A DNA stretch of 9,933 bases, taken from assembly GCA_965369385.1 (NCBI GenBank), contig CBDUQP010000120.1:1-9933 (forward strand), read 5' to 3'. Made by a program: the position numbers and the translations under genes. Positions 1 to 6,476 of the stretch are shown here, one piece after another (positions within the stretch are counted from its first letter, which is position 1; every line of letters starts with the position of its first letter). Below the pieces are notes generated by a model. It had not been told where the DNA came from, did not search any database, and saw nothing but the letters and a program-made list of their open reading frames with translations. Source of the DNA: CBDUQP01 sp965369385. GTDB lineage: Bacteria > Planctomycetota > Phycisphaerae > SM23-33.

Positions 1-13
1 AGGACGGATACAG

Positions 14-1690
14 ATGATCAATAATCCGATCATAAGAAAAGAACTACTGACTTCCCTGCGCACCCGCAAGGCATTGGCGATGCAGACGGTATTCCTGCTC
101 GCATCGGGCCTGCTGCTGTGGATGCTCTGGCCGGAAGGCGGAATGCAGGCCGTCGGCGACAGACAGGCACTCAAAATCCTCTCCACACTCGCGATAGGTG
201 AACTGTTCATGGTTGCCCTGTTCGCGCCAACATTCACAGCCGCATCGCTGACGATGGAGTCGGAACAAAACACGCTGGAGAGCCTGTTCGCTACCACCCT
301 GAAACCATGGGAAATCGCGACCGGGAAAATGGTCGGCTCGCTCGGCTTCCTGATGCTGATCATCGTCAGCGGCGCACCCGTACTTGGGGCGGCATTCCTG
401 CTTGGCGGCGTCACGGTATGGCAAATGGTTGCAGTTATCGGCGTTCTGCTGATGACGGGAATCTACCTCGGGCTGATCGGCATGCTCGTCAGCACGTTCA
501 TGCACCGAAGCTATCGCGCCATCATCGTCACATACGCAATCCTGCTGGGCGTTATGGGGTCGGCGATAATCGCCTGGCCGCAAAGCGGCGGAATAATGAC
601 AAAAGCCGGCCCACCGTGGCAGGCGATAATGCACGTGGTTGCATCGCTCAGCCCCATCCAGGCGATGATGTCTATCGTGCTGACCGAAAGCGAATACGTG
701 AAACCCGCAGCCGACATGCCGCCTTTCTGGCAGGTGTTCTTCGTGGTCAGTGCTGTCATAAGCATATTCGCAGCCGCCGCGGTAATGTTCAAACTGCGCC
801 ATCCGGTCCCCCCGCCGCGTCCCCGCGAGAAGATGAACGTTGTCGAGCGAGGCATCAGCGCAAGGAGCTTCTTCTTCCTGATCGACCCGCGCAAACGTCG
901 CCGGATGATAATGTGGTGGCAGAACCCGATCCTGGTGAAGGAATTCCGTTCACGTCCGATGCTGCAGACGCATTGGCTGTTCAGGGCGGTTTCGCTGACG
1001 CTGATCGTGTCGCTGTTGCTGGTGTTCCTGGTGAGCTTGAGCGTGCAATCGCTCGTGAGCGAGGGCGGCGACATGATAAGCCAGATAATTGTTGCGGTGG
1101 CTGCCCTGATGGTTGTGCTGGTGGTCTTCATCGGACCGGCAATGTCGGGCGGAGCATTGTGCGGCGACCGCGAAACTGGCGTGTGGGATCTGATACGGGC
1201 TACAAGAATCAGCAGTTGGCGAATAGTGAGCGGCAAATTCCAGGCCAGTATTATCCCGCTTCTGCTGCTGACTATCGCAGTGCTTCCCTCGCTGGGAATT
1301 ATGATATATTTCCGCGTCGAATCCACAATGGCTGTCATAAAACCGCTGGCTGTGGTGGGCATGACAATCGCTTTCGTATCGTCGGCGGGCATGTTCTTCT
1401 CCGGATTATGTAGCAAGACTTCCATCGCGTCGGCGTGGACATATGCACTCATGATCGGCATCACACTTGGGTCTTTGCTGGTGCTGCTTGCCGGCGATGC
1501 GATGTCTGACTGGTTCATCCGAGGCATTCTTTTGGTAAACCCGGTGGCCGCTGCCATGGACGCGGCCGAGAGCCCCGCCATGGACGGATATAACCTCTGG
1601 ATTCCGCACCTGAAGATAATTGGTGCGGCGACAATGGTAATGATGCTGGTAAGCATAATCAGGGTGTTCCAGCTTCGCCGGGCAAACTAG
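14..1690 (+). CDS. ABC-2 type transporter permease, two fused half-units
   Basis: This 558-aa protein is an integral inner-membrane permease that would pair with a cytoplasmic ATPase to export an unknown substrate. Seen: about 12 hydrophobic segments in two blocks (about residues 20-260 and 320-550) joined by a basic, proline-rich cytoplasmic linker (261-300; PPPRPREK, RKRRR). Each block opens with the same signature, NPIIRKE at 4-10 and NPILVKE at 304-310. Each then carries the E-x-x-T/G-L/W-E/D-L loop followed by a GK pair (83-105 and 387-408), typical of the cytoplasmic coupling helix of ABC-2 permeases. The start ATG overlaps a TGA at 15-17 (ATGA) that would end an upstream frame in ...DGYR, and AGGACGG lies at 1-7, so translation is probably coupled to a preceding gene, most likely the ATPase. 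The substrate cannot be told. The family call is firm; the duplication is inferred from the matching motifs. Confidence 0.85.
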   Translation: MINNPIIRKELLTSLRTRKALAMQTVFLLASGLLLWMLWPEGGMQAVGDRQALKILSTLAIGELFMVALFAPTFTAASLTMESEQNTLESLFATTLKPWEIATGKMVGSLGFLMLIIVSGAPVLGAAFLLGGVTVWQMVAVIGVLLMTGIYLGLIGMLVSTFMHRSYRAIIVTYAILLGVMGSAIIAWPQSGGIMTKAGPPWQAIMHVVASLSPIQAMMSIVLTESEYVKPAADMPPFWQVFFVVSAVISIFAAAAVMFKLRHPVPPPRPREKMNVVERGISARSFFFLIDPRKRRRMIMWWQNPILVKEFRSRPMLQTHWLFRAVSLTLIVSLLLVFLVSLSVQSLVSEGGDMISQIIVAVAALMVVLVVFIGPAMSGGALCGDRETGVWDLIRATRISSWRIVSGKFQASIIPLLLLTIAVLPSLGIMIYFRVESTMAVIKPLAVVGMTIAFVSSAGMFFSGLCSKTSIASAWTYALMIGITLGSLLVLLAGDAMSDWFIRGILLVNPVAAAMDAAESPAMDGYNLWIPHLKIIGAATMVMMLVSIIRVFQLRRAN

Positions 1691-1722
1691 TTCTTTGTAA
1701 TGGCGAAAACGATTGATTTGAA

Positions 1723-1728
1723 TATACT
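1723..1728 (+). promoter_or_regulatory. Possible -10 element before the HEAT-repeat gene
   Basis: TATACT matches the sigma-70 -10 consensus at 5 of 6 positions and lies 38 bases before the GTG start. I find no good -35 at 16-18 bp spacing, so this is weak. The HEAT gene could instead be read through from the permease gene, whose stop lies only 75 bases before its start. Confidence 0.25.
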
Positions 1729-1765
1729 GTCCCGACGTTTTGTTTGACGAGCAGTAGGAGTTACA

Positions 1766-3652
1766 GTGAAAACGGTTACCAAATTGCATAACACAGGTTT
1801 GGCGGTCATGTCGGTTCTTCTGGCGGGCTCTGCCCTGTTGGCGGCCTCGACGCCCACATCTGCGCCGGCGTCCACACCAGACAAACTCTCCGAACCCACC
1901 GGCGGAGACCTGAAAGAAGACAAGAGACTCTACGGCGATGACCAATGCGTAAAACTGCTGGCAAATGCCTTGCGGGAAGATGATGAGCTTGTCAGGGAAC
2001 ATGCCGCCAGAGACCTCGGACAGGTCCGCAATACCGCAGCCGTCAAACCACTGCACGATGCAATCAAAGATACCAGCGCCCTGGTGAGGGCAGCCGTTGT
2101 GCAATCGGCGGCTGCGTATCCAGCAAGCTCACAAGCACGTGATATCGTCAAACAGGCATTCGCCGACACCGACGACACCGTGCTCTACAGCGCCATGCGA
2201 ACAGTCAGCACAATGCAATCCGCCGATTACGCGGATGCGGTGGCTGGGCTGCTTGCCTCAAAGAACACTGGCATCCAGGCCGAGGCGCTCAGGACGCTTT
2301 CGGCGATCTCCCTCGCTGCCAAAGCCGATGTGCTTGCCAAACTCATCAAGAACGAATCAGTGATTGTTCGCCTCAGAGCCTGCCAAAATGCCCGCTATCT
2401 GAAGAACATCATTCCGCTATCTGCCGCTTTGAACCGGATTGTTGCCGATCAGTCCACCTCCCCTGCCCTGCGGGCCGCAGCTATCGAAACTCTTGGCGTG
2501 TTCAAGGCAATGGAGGCCGGAACACTGGCCAGCGCCTCGCGAGATTTGAGCCCACTCGTGCGTCGCGCCGCTGTCCGGGCCTACACATCGCAGAATTCCA
2601 AACAGAGCCTTCACCGTTTCCTTAATGACCCTTCCCCACTCGTGCAAGTGGCGGCCGCGACCGCTGCCGGCGAGCTCAAACGCGGCGACTGCGCAGCCGG
2701 GCTGTTTGCAAAGATGATCGCTGCCCCCCTTGAGCCATGGCACACACTGAGCCTGTCGAATCCCTATGCGAAGGACTACGCCCATGACATGCATCTCGTC
2801 GCCCGCCAGAGCCTGAAACTAATCGGCGACCCGAGCGTTATAGCATCAGCCACAGCCTATCTGGCCAAGGTGAAATCTGTTGCCTCAGATGGCGGCAAAG
2901 CCCCCGCCCAAATACAACGCCGCAATATCGTAGCGTGTGCGTGGCTGCTGGCGGAGCTGAAGTCCAATGCAGCGCTGGACGACATAGCGCGACTCATGGC
3001 AACCGTGCCTGCCGAGGATCTGATGATGGCGTCTCTCGCCAGGGCGTTGGGCGATATCGGCGACCGCAAAGCCATTGCCCCGCTGATGAAGGCCCTGAAG
3101 CTCTGCGACACCCAGGCGAACAAGTACCTCGCCGACCTCGTCAGCGGACGAATGATGAACATGACTCCATACACCGACGAGTGCTCCGGCCAGGTGATGC
3201 TCGCGCTCGGCCGCCTGAAAGCTACAGAGGCCTATGACGCCGTAATGCTCATGACCCGCAAATTCGTCTACATGCCGCAGGCCGCAACCTGGACGGTTCT
3301 GGATATCACCACCGCCTACGCCATGAAAGCACTTGTGATGCTAGTGACGCCCCAAAAGCGGGCCGCGCTCGACAAGCTCATCATCAGCAATATCGGCAAC
3401 AACGCCTACGCCCTGTTCAGCCGCCTGTCATCGGCAAAGGCAGCGGGCAAACTGAAGGTGGCCGGCGGGCGCAAGGCGCTGCAGAAACTGCTTAACGATC
3501 CGGACAAACGCACGACCACATCGATTGATATCTGCGGATGGTCATTGCAGCAGATCACCGGCAAAACGCCCAAGTGCCCCGCGCCAACAATCAAACAAGG
3601 CGACTGGATCATCCGAAGGATTGTGAAGCGCGCCGGCAAGCTCACTCGCTAG
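1766..3652 (+). CDS. Exported HEAT-repeat protein
   Basis: The 628-aa product starts at GTG 1766, placed by the ribosome site GGAG at 1757-1760 with a 5-base spacer. Residues 1-27 form a Sec-type signal: basic start (MKTVTK), hydrophobic core, small residues near ALLAAS. There is no lipobox Cys, so the protein is probably released into the periplasm. A low-complexity Ser/Thr/Pro/Ala stretch (28-45) follows, then about ten alpha-helical HEAT or PBS-lyase-like units from residue 62 to about 500. Clear units are 62-96 (LANALRE..., LVREHAARDLG), 255-300 (SPLVRRAAV, SPLVQVAAA) and 419-445 (SLARALGDIGDRKAIAPLMKAL). The end, LQQITGKTPK...WI, resembles the tail of many such proteins. HEAT solenoids bind proteins; no catalytic residues are visible. 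It lies 75 bp after the permease gene, so a joint role is possible but unproven. No specific function is assigned. Confidence 0.85.
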   Translation: MKTVTKLHNTGLAVMSVLLAGSALLAASTPTSAPASTPDKLSEPTGGDLKEDKRLYGDDQCVKLLANALREDDELVREHAARDLGQVRNTAAVKPLHDAIKDTSALVRAAVVQSAAAYPASSQARDIVKQAFADTDDTVLYSAMRTVSTMQSADYADAVAGLLASKNTGIQAEALRTLSAISLAAKADVLAKLIKNESVIVRLRACQNARYLKNIIPLSAALNRIVADQSTSPALRAAAIETLGVFKAMEAGTLASASRDLSPLVRRAAVRAYTSQNSKQSLHRFLNDPSPLVQVAAATAAGELKRGDCAAGLFAKMIAAPLEPWHTLSLSNPYAKDYAHDMHLVARQSLKLIGDPSVIASATAYLAKVKSVASDGGKAPAQIQRRNIVACAWLLAELKSNAALDDIARLMATVPAEDLMMASLARALGDIGDRKAIAPLMKALKLCDTQANKYLADLVSGRMMNMTPYTDECSGQVMLALGRLKATEAYDAVMLMTRKFVYMPQAATWTVLDITTAYAMKALVMLVTPQKRAALDKLIISNIGNNAYALFSRLSSAKAAGKLKVAGGRKALQKLLNDPDKRTTTSIDICGWSLQQITGKTPKCPAPTIKQGDWIIRRIVKRAGKLTR

Positions 3653-3817
3653 AGCGGTATTTGCTCCCACCGAAGTCGGCGGGCGGCAAGGTCATTCAAG
3701 TCCGCCGGGCCGCTGCCATTTGCCTTCGCCAGGCATGCATATTCCTGCAAATACTGCTAACTTGCTCAGTGACAGGGTGTTAGGGCTGAATTCCCAAGTA
3801 TCCCTTTTTCAGCTATT

Positions 3818-3846
3818 TTGATATGCTTTCTCGGGACGTCTATACA
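3818..3846 (+). promoter_or_regulatory. Sigma-70-like promoter for the Fic gene
   Basis: TTGATA (3818-3823, 5 of 6 to TTGACA) is followed after exactly 17 bp by TATACA (3841-3846, TATA core kept). Transcription would begin near 3853, leaving a leader of about 60 bases. A second -10-like hexamer, TATACT (3882-3887), lies downstream without a good -35 at standard spacing (nearest is TTGTGG, 19 bp). The spacing and matches are seen in the sequence; activity is inferred. Confidence 0.5.
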
Positions 3847-3863
3847 AAAAGCCGATTTGTGGA

Positions 3864-3881
3864 TATGTTCTCCAGAATATG
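3864..3881. promoter_or_regulatory. Imperfect palindrome in the fic leader, possible operator
   Basis: TTCT (3868-3871), CC, AGAA (3874-3877) form a perfect inverted core. After one mismatch the symmetry continues outward with AT/AT. The element lies between the predicted transcription start at about 3853 and the TATACT at 3882. A dimeric regulator could bind here; the winged helix of the Fic protein itself is one candidate. This is inference from position and symmetry. Confidence 0.3.
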
Positions 3882-3914
3882 TATACTTTTGGGGGTAATC
3901 AGAAGGAGTACATC

Positions 3915-5015
3915 ATGAAAGAATTTATCCTCAATCCGCTCCCTCCCGGAATTGATCTGGAATCGCGTGATATCCTTCTTCGGCTGGCTGAAGCTCACAG
4001 GCACCTTGCGGAACTCAAGGGTGCTGTCAGAGCGATGCCCAATGAAGGTATCTTGATTGACACGCTCGGGTTGCAGGAAGCCAAGGACAGTTCTGAAATT
4101 GAGAATATCGTTACGACTCATGATGAACTCTACCGGGCCATCTCGGGAGTCGAGGCTGTCGATCCAGCTGCCAAAGAGGTTGAACGATACGTGAAGGCAT
4201 TGCAGCATGGTTTCTTCGCGGTGAGAGCAAATTCTCTGATTCTCAATCGCCTGATAGTGCAGATGCAGGGCATTCTCGAGCCGAATAAACCGGGGTTCCG
4301 AAAGCTTCCAGGCACGGGCTTGAAGGATATGCGCACGGGAGAGACGATTTACACGCCGCCTCAGAATCACGATGATATCGTGCGATACATGTCGGAGCTG
4401 GAGCGATTCATCAATGATGAATCGACTTCGCCGCTTGACCCTCTGATAAAGATGTCGCTGATTCACTATCAGTTTGAAAGCATACATCCATTCTACGACG
4501 GCAATGGACGCACGGGACGCATCATCAATGTGCTGTATCTCGTAGCCAAGGGACTATTGGATATCCCCGTCTTGTATCTGAGCCGATTCATCACCCAGAA
4601 CAAGACTGACTATTACCGGCTGCTTCGGGCTGTGCACGATGATGACGCCTGGGAGTCGTGGGTCTTGTTCATGCTGGAGGCAGTGTCATGCACATCTCGG
4701 CAAACACTACTGCTTGTTGAGCAGATTCAAGAACTGATGCTGGCCACCAAGCATCGGATGCGTGATGAACTGCCAAAGCTCTACAGTCAGGATCTGCTGA
4801 ACAACCTGTTTCGTCATCCCTATACGAAAATTGCATTCGTCATGTCCGACCTGGGCGTATCCCACCAGACGGCCACCAGGTATCTTGACAAACTTGCCAA
4901 AGCAAATTTTGTCCAGAGGATCAGAATTGGACGAACCAACTACTACCTGAACAAAGCCCTGATCAACTTGCTCCTGAATATTCCGGAACTGCCCTCGCAA
5001 GAACGTACATGGTGA
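3915..5015 (+). CDS. Class II Fic-domain protein adenylyltransferase with C-terminal winged helix
   Basis: This 366-aa cytoplasmic enzyme is expected to transfer AMP from ATP to a hydroxyl side chain of target proteins. The Fic motif HPFYDGNGRTGR spans 191-202 and is complete: catalytic His191, Asp195 for the metal, and the GNGR anion hole. An N-terminal inhibitory motif of the (S/T)xxxE(G/N) type is present as SSEIEN at 59-64, with Glu63 the residue expected to point into the ATP site, so this is a class II, self-inhibited Fic. Residues 1-80 form the Fic_N helices, about 100-250 the core, and about 300-350 a winged helix-turn-helix (SDLGVSHQTATRYLDKLAKAN). Length and domain order match SoFic-like proteins. 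ATG 3915 is chosen for AGAAGGAG at 3901-3908 with a 6-base spacer; an ATG at 3879 lies upstream of that site. No antitoxin gene is adjacent. GC is lower than in the neighbours, suggesting transfer. The target is unknown. Confidence 0.9.
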   Translation: MKEFILNPLPPGIDLESRDILLRLAEAHRHLAELKGAVRAMPNEGILIDTLGLQEAKDSSEIENIVTTHDELYRAISGVEAVDPAAKEVERYVKALQHGFFAVRANSLILNRLIVQMQGILEPNKPGFRKLPGTGLKDMRTGETIYTPPQNHDDIVRYMSELERFINDESTSPLDPLIKMSLIHYQFESIHPFYDGNGRTGRIINVLYLVAKGLLDIPVLYLSRFITQNKTDYYRLLRAVHDDDAWESWVLFMLEAVSCTSRQTLLLVEQIQELMLATKHRMRDELPKLYSQDLLNNLFRHPYTKIAFVMSDLGVSHQTATRYLDKLAKANFVQRIRIGRTNYYLNKALINLLLNIPELPSQERTW

Positions 5016-5106
5016 AGCGATATCATATCCCGAGGCCCGCTGAGCTTTAGGCGCCGTGTGCGGATTGCCAGATTTGCCAGCAGCGTTTGCCCTCTTCCAC
5101 TAATAA

Positions 5107-5179
5107 GTCGGAATGAGTCGGGGAATACGTAGTAACCGTCCCGACCTATTCGGCGGGGTGTTGTTGCAGTAGCGGCTAC
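5107..5179. repeat. Cluster of short repeats upstream of the AraC-type gene
   Basis: Two direct copies of GTCGG (5107-5111 and 5117-5121) precede an inverted repeat, GTCGGG (5117-5122) with CCCGAC (5140-5145). Further on, GTAGC-G-GCTAC (5169-5179) is a perfect short palindrome. The 250 bases between the Fic stop and the chosen AraC start hold these and no gene that I can support. I found no convincing -35/-10 pair. They may be binding sites for the AraC protein or another regulator, but short repeats like these also arise by chance. Confidence 0.25.
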
Positions 5180-5265
5180 ACTGAGTTGCCACCTCGTAAA
5201 TGAGCAAAAAATGTCAAGCGGGGCGATCGTTGCTGCTGTACCATTTCGCCTGCGAAGTTGAAACC

Positions 5266-6144
5266 ATGAAAGAAGGAACACGCGAATACTACGAGCGGCG
5301 GATTCTGAATGTGCAGATTCATATCCAGAACCATCTGGATGATGACCTGTCACTTGATGAACTAGCAGGCGTAGCGTGCTTCTCACCGTATCACTTCCAC
5401 CGCATATTTCGCGGCATGGTGGGAGAGTCGGTGAAGGAGTATGTCAGGCGTTTGAGGCTCGAACGCACTGCCGGCGAACTGATGCACAGGCAGCGCCCAG
5501 TGACACAAATTGCCCTGGACGCAGGATACGAAACTCACGAATCGTTTACTCGCGCGTTTCGAGCGATGTTCGACATGTCGCCAAGTGGTTTTCGTAGCGA
5601 CTTCCGCAAAGGCGCTGCCCGGCTGGCGGCCGTGCGCAGCGAGAAAACCACCGCAACCAGTGCAAATAAGGGAGATGTGAAGATGGAAGTAACGATACAG
5701 AAATTCGATGCGATAAAGGTAGCGTTCGTGCGGCACGTTGGTCCGTATAAGGAATGCGAAGCTGCGTGGGGGAAGCTGTGTTCGGCCCCGGCGGTGATGA
5801 TGACCATGGGCCCCGATACGCTGATGATTGGCATATGCTACGATGATCCCGATATCACGGAAGCCGGCAAGATTCGTTATGACGCATGTGCAACCGTGCC
5901 TGCCGACTTCGTTGCTCCCGACGGCATCGAGACGCAGACCATCGCAGCCGGCGAGTATGCCGTGACGATGCACAAGGGCAGTTACGATGGATTGCACGAC
6001 ACATACCGCAACTTCTTTGGCGAGTGGTTCCCCGCCAGCGGCCGGGAGCCTGCATCGTCTCCGTCGCTAGAGATCTATCGCAATTCGCCTGATAGCACAC
6101 CGCCGGACGAATTGCTCACTGAGATTCGCGTGCCGCTGACGTAG
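5266..6144 (+). CDS. AraC-family transcriptional regulator fused to a GyrI-like ligand-binding domain
   Basis: This 292-aa cytoplasmic regulator would bind DNA through its N-terminal AraC domain and sense a small, probably hydrophobic or cationic compound with the C-terminal domain. Residues 8-110 hold two helix-turn-helices: LSLDELAGVACFSPYHFHRIF (28-48, shown here as 21 residues split at LSLDEL and AGVACFSPYHFHRIF) and VTQIALDAGYE...SFTRAFRAMF (79-102), ending in the AraC signature tail DMSPSGFR (103-110). After a linker (111-139), residues 140-292 match the GyrI/BmrR-type fold: VAFVRHVGPY near its start, EYAVTMHKGSY, and the late SLEIYRNSP with the conserved Glu, then the LLTEIRVPL end. 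Start: ATG 5266 opens the usual family beginning (EYYERRILNVQIHIQ); an in-frame ATG at 5200 would add 22 residues unlike the family, and neither has a strong ribosome site. The same architecture is seen in many multidrug-response activators. The target genes are unknown; the RND operon downstream is a candidate. Confidence 0.88.
   Translation: MKEGTREYYERRILNVQIHIQNHLDDDLSLDELAGVACFSPYHFHRIFRGMVGESVKEYVRRLRLERTAGELMHRQRPVTQIALDAGYETHESFTRAFRAMFDMSPSGFRSDFRKGAARLAAVRSEKTTATSANKGDVKMEVTIQKFDAIKVAFVRHVGPYKECEAAWGKLCSAPAVMMTMGPDTLMIGICYDDPDITEAGKIRYDACATVPADFVAPDGIETQTIAAGEYAVTMHKGSYDGLHDTYRNFFGEWFPASGREPASSPSLEIYRNSPDSTPPDELLTEIRVPLT
5668..5685 (+). promoter_or_regulatory. Strong ribosome-binding site before an internal in-frame ATG
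   Basis: AAGGGAG at 5668-5674 lies 8 bases before ATG 5683, which is codon 140 of the AraC-GyrI gene and falls at the start of the GyrI-like domain. It is a better match than the site in front of the full-length start. If used, it would yield a separate 153-aa GyrI-like protein from 5683-6144. Both the motif and the frame are seen; use is inferred. Confidence 0.35.
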
Positions 6145-6281
6145 CAGAAGCACGGGGACACCTTAACGCTTGGGGACTAAAGCACTTGCATGTTTGGTCG
6201 AATATAGCACCATTCCTGATCGTGGTTTGGCCGGTCTTCGGCTGTTTGGCAGAGTCGCCGCGTTTCTTCTCCACAATAGCC
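6145..6281. other. Gene-free stretch downstream of the AraC-type gene
   Basis: No gene is supported here, and the whole gap to the tetR start is 332 bases. Near its left end two GGGGAC words (6154-6159 and 6172-6177) lie 18 bp apart, flanked by the direct repeat AAGCAC (6148-6153 and 6180-6185). A weak hairpin GCCG-GTCTT-CGGC (6230-6242) is followed by a short T-rich tail and is too weak to call a terminator. The right part of the gap holds the tetR promoter, operator and leader hairpin listed separately. Confidence 0.5.
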
Positions 6282-6310
6282 TTGACCGAGCTTCAAATGG
6301 ATTGTAGGAT
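6282..6310 (+). promoter_or_regulatory. Predicted promoter of the tetR-RND operon
   Basis: TTGACC (6282-6287, 5 of 6 to the -35 consensus) and TAGGAT (6305-6310, 4 of 6 to the -10) are separated by exactly 17 bp. Transcription would start near 6317, which is the first base of the 20-bp palindrome. A perfect TTGACA at 6340-6345 has no acceptable -10 downstream. The match is seen; function is inferred. Confidence 0.45.
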
Positions 6311-6316
6311 CATGGT

Positions 6317-6336
6317 CTGACTGACCGGTCAGTCAG
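6317..6336. promoter_or_regulatory. Perfect 20-bp palindrome, likely TetR operator
   Basis: CTGACTGACCGGTCAGTCAG reads identically on both strands with no central gap. Its length and CCGG centre fit the operators of TetR/AcrR repressors that control RND efflux operons. It overlaps the predicted transcription start, where a bound repressor would block RNA polymerase. The nearest candidate ligand is the TetR-type protein encoded from 6477, implying autoregulation of the whole operon. Confidence 0.75.
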
Positions 6337-6358
6337 GCTTTGACAACACGCCCTGATA

Positions 6359-6382
6359 GGGCCGACACCGTCAAGTCGGCCC
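6359..6382 (+). repeat. Perfect 8-bp inverted repeat in the tetR leader
   Basis: GGGCCGAC (6359-6366), an 8-base loop, and GTCGGCCC (6375-6382) would form a stable GC-rich stem in the roughly 160-base leader. No T-run follows, so it is not a classical terminator. It could be an mRNA stability or pausing hairpin, or a second protein site, although its half-site differs from that of the palindrome at 6317. Confidence 0.5.
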
Positions 6383-6476
6383 CTGGCAGATGCGCAGGTC
6401 AAAGACACCCACGCAGCAAGAACAGCTTTTATGCGGGCTGAGAGGCACGCACCGCGAATACGGAAGACTTCCATTG

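Noticed and set aside
511..1656. Long open frame (381 codons) on the minus strand inside the ABC permease gene
   Set aside because: It lies wholly antisense to a clear membrane transporter; its composition (runs of Ser, Thr, Ile, Arg) is what complementing hydrophobic codons gives, and it shows no domain.
3677..3707. CGGCGG/CCGCCG inverted repeat after the HEAT gene as a terminator
   Set aside because: A 6-bp stem with a 19-base loop and no T-run; in GC-rich DNA this is expected by chance.
3879..3914. Upstream ATG for the Fic gene
   Set aside because: It falls between the palindrome and the TATACT element, lacks a ribosome site, and would translate through the strong site at 3901-3908; ATG 3915 fits the family start.
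3840..4487. Minus-strand open frame of 215 codons across the Fic gene and its promoter
   Set aside because: The sense strand encodes a complete Fic motif and has an excellent ribosome site; the antisense product has no recognisable family.
5200..5265. Upstream ATG for the AraC-type gene
   Set aside because: The 22 extra residues do not resemble the family N-terminus and the ATG has no ribosome site. It is not fully excluded, since the site before 5266 is also weak.
6230..6242. GCCG-GTCTT-CGGC hairpin as a terminator for the AraC gene
   Set aside because: The stem is only 4 GC pairs plus wobbles and the following T tract is interrupted.
6390..6476. Upstream ATG for the TetR gene
   Set aside because: It adds 29 residues without family character; ATG 6477 has GGAAG ahead of it and gives a standard TetR length.
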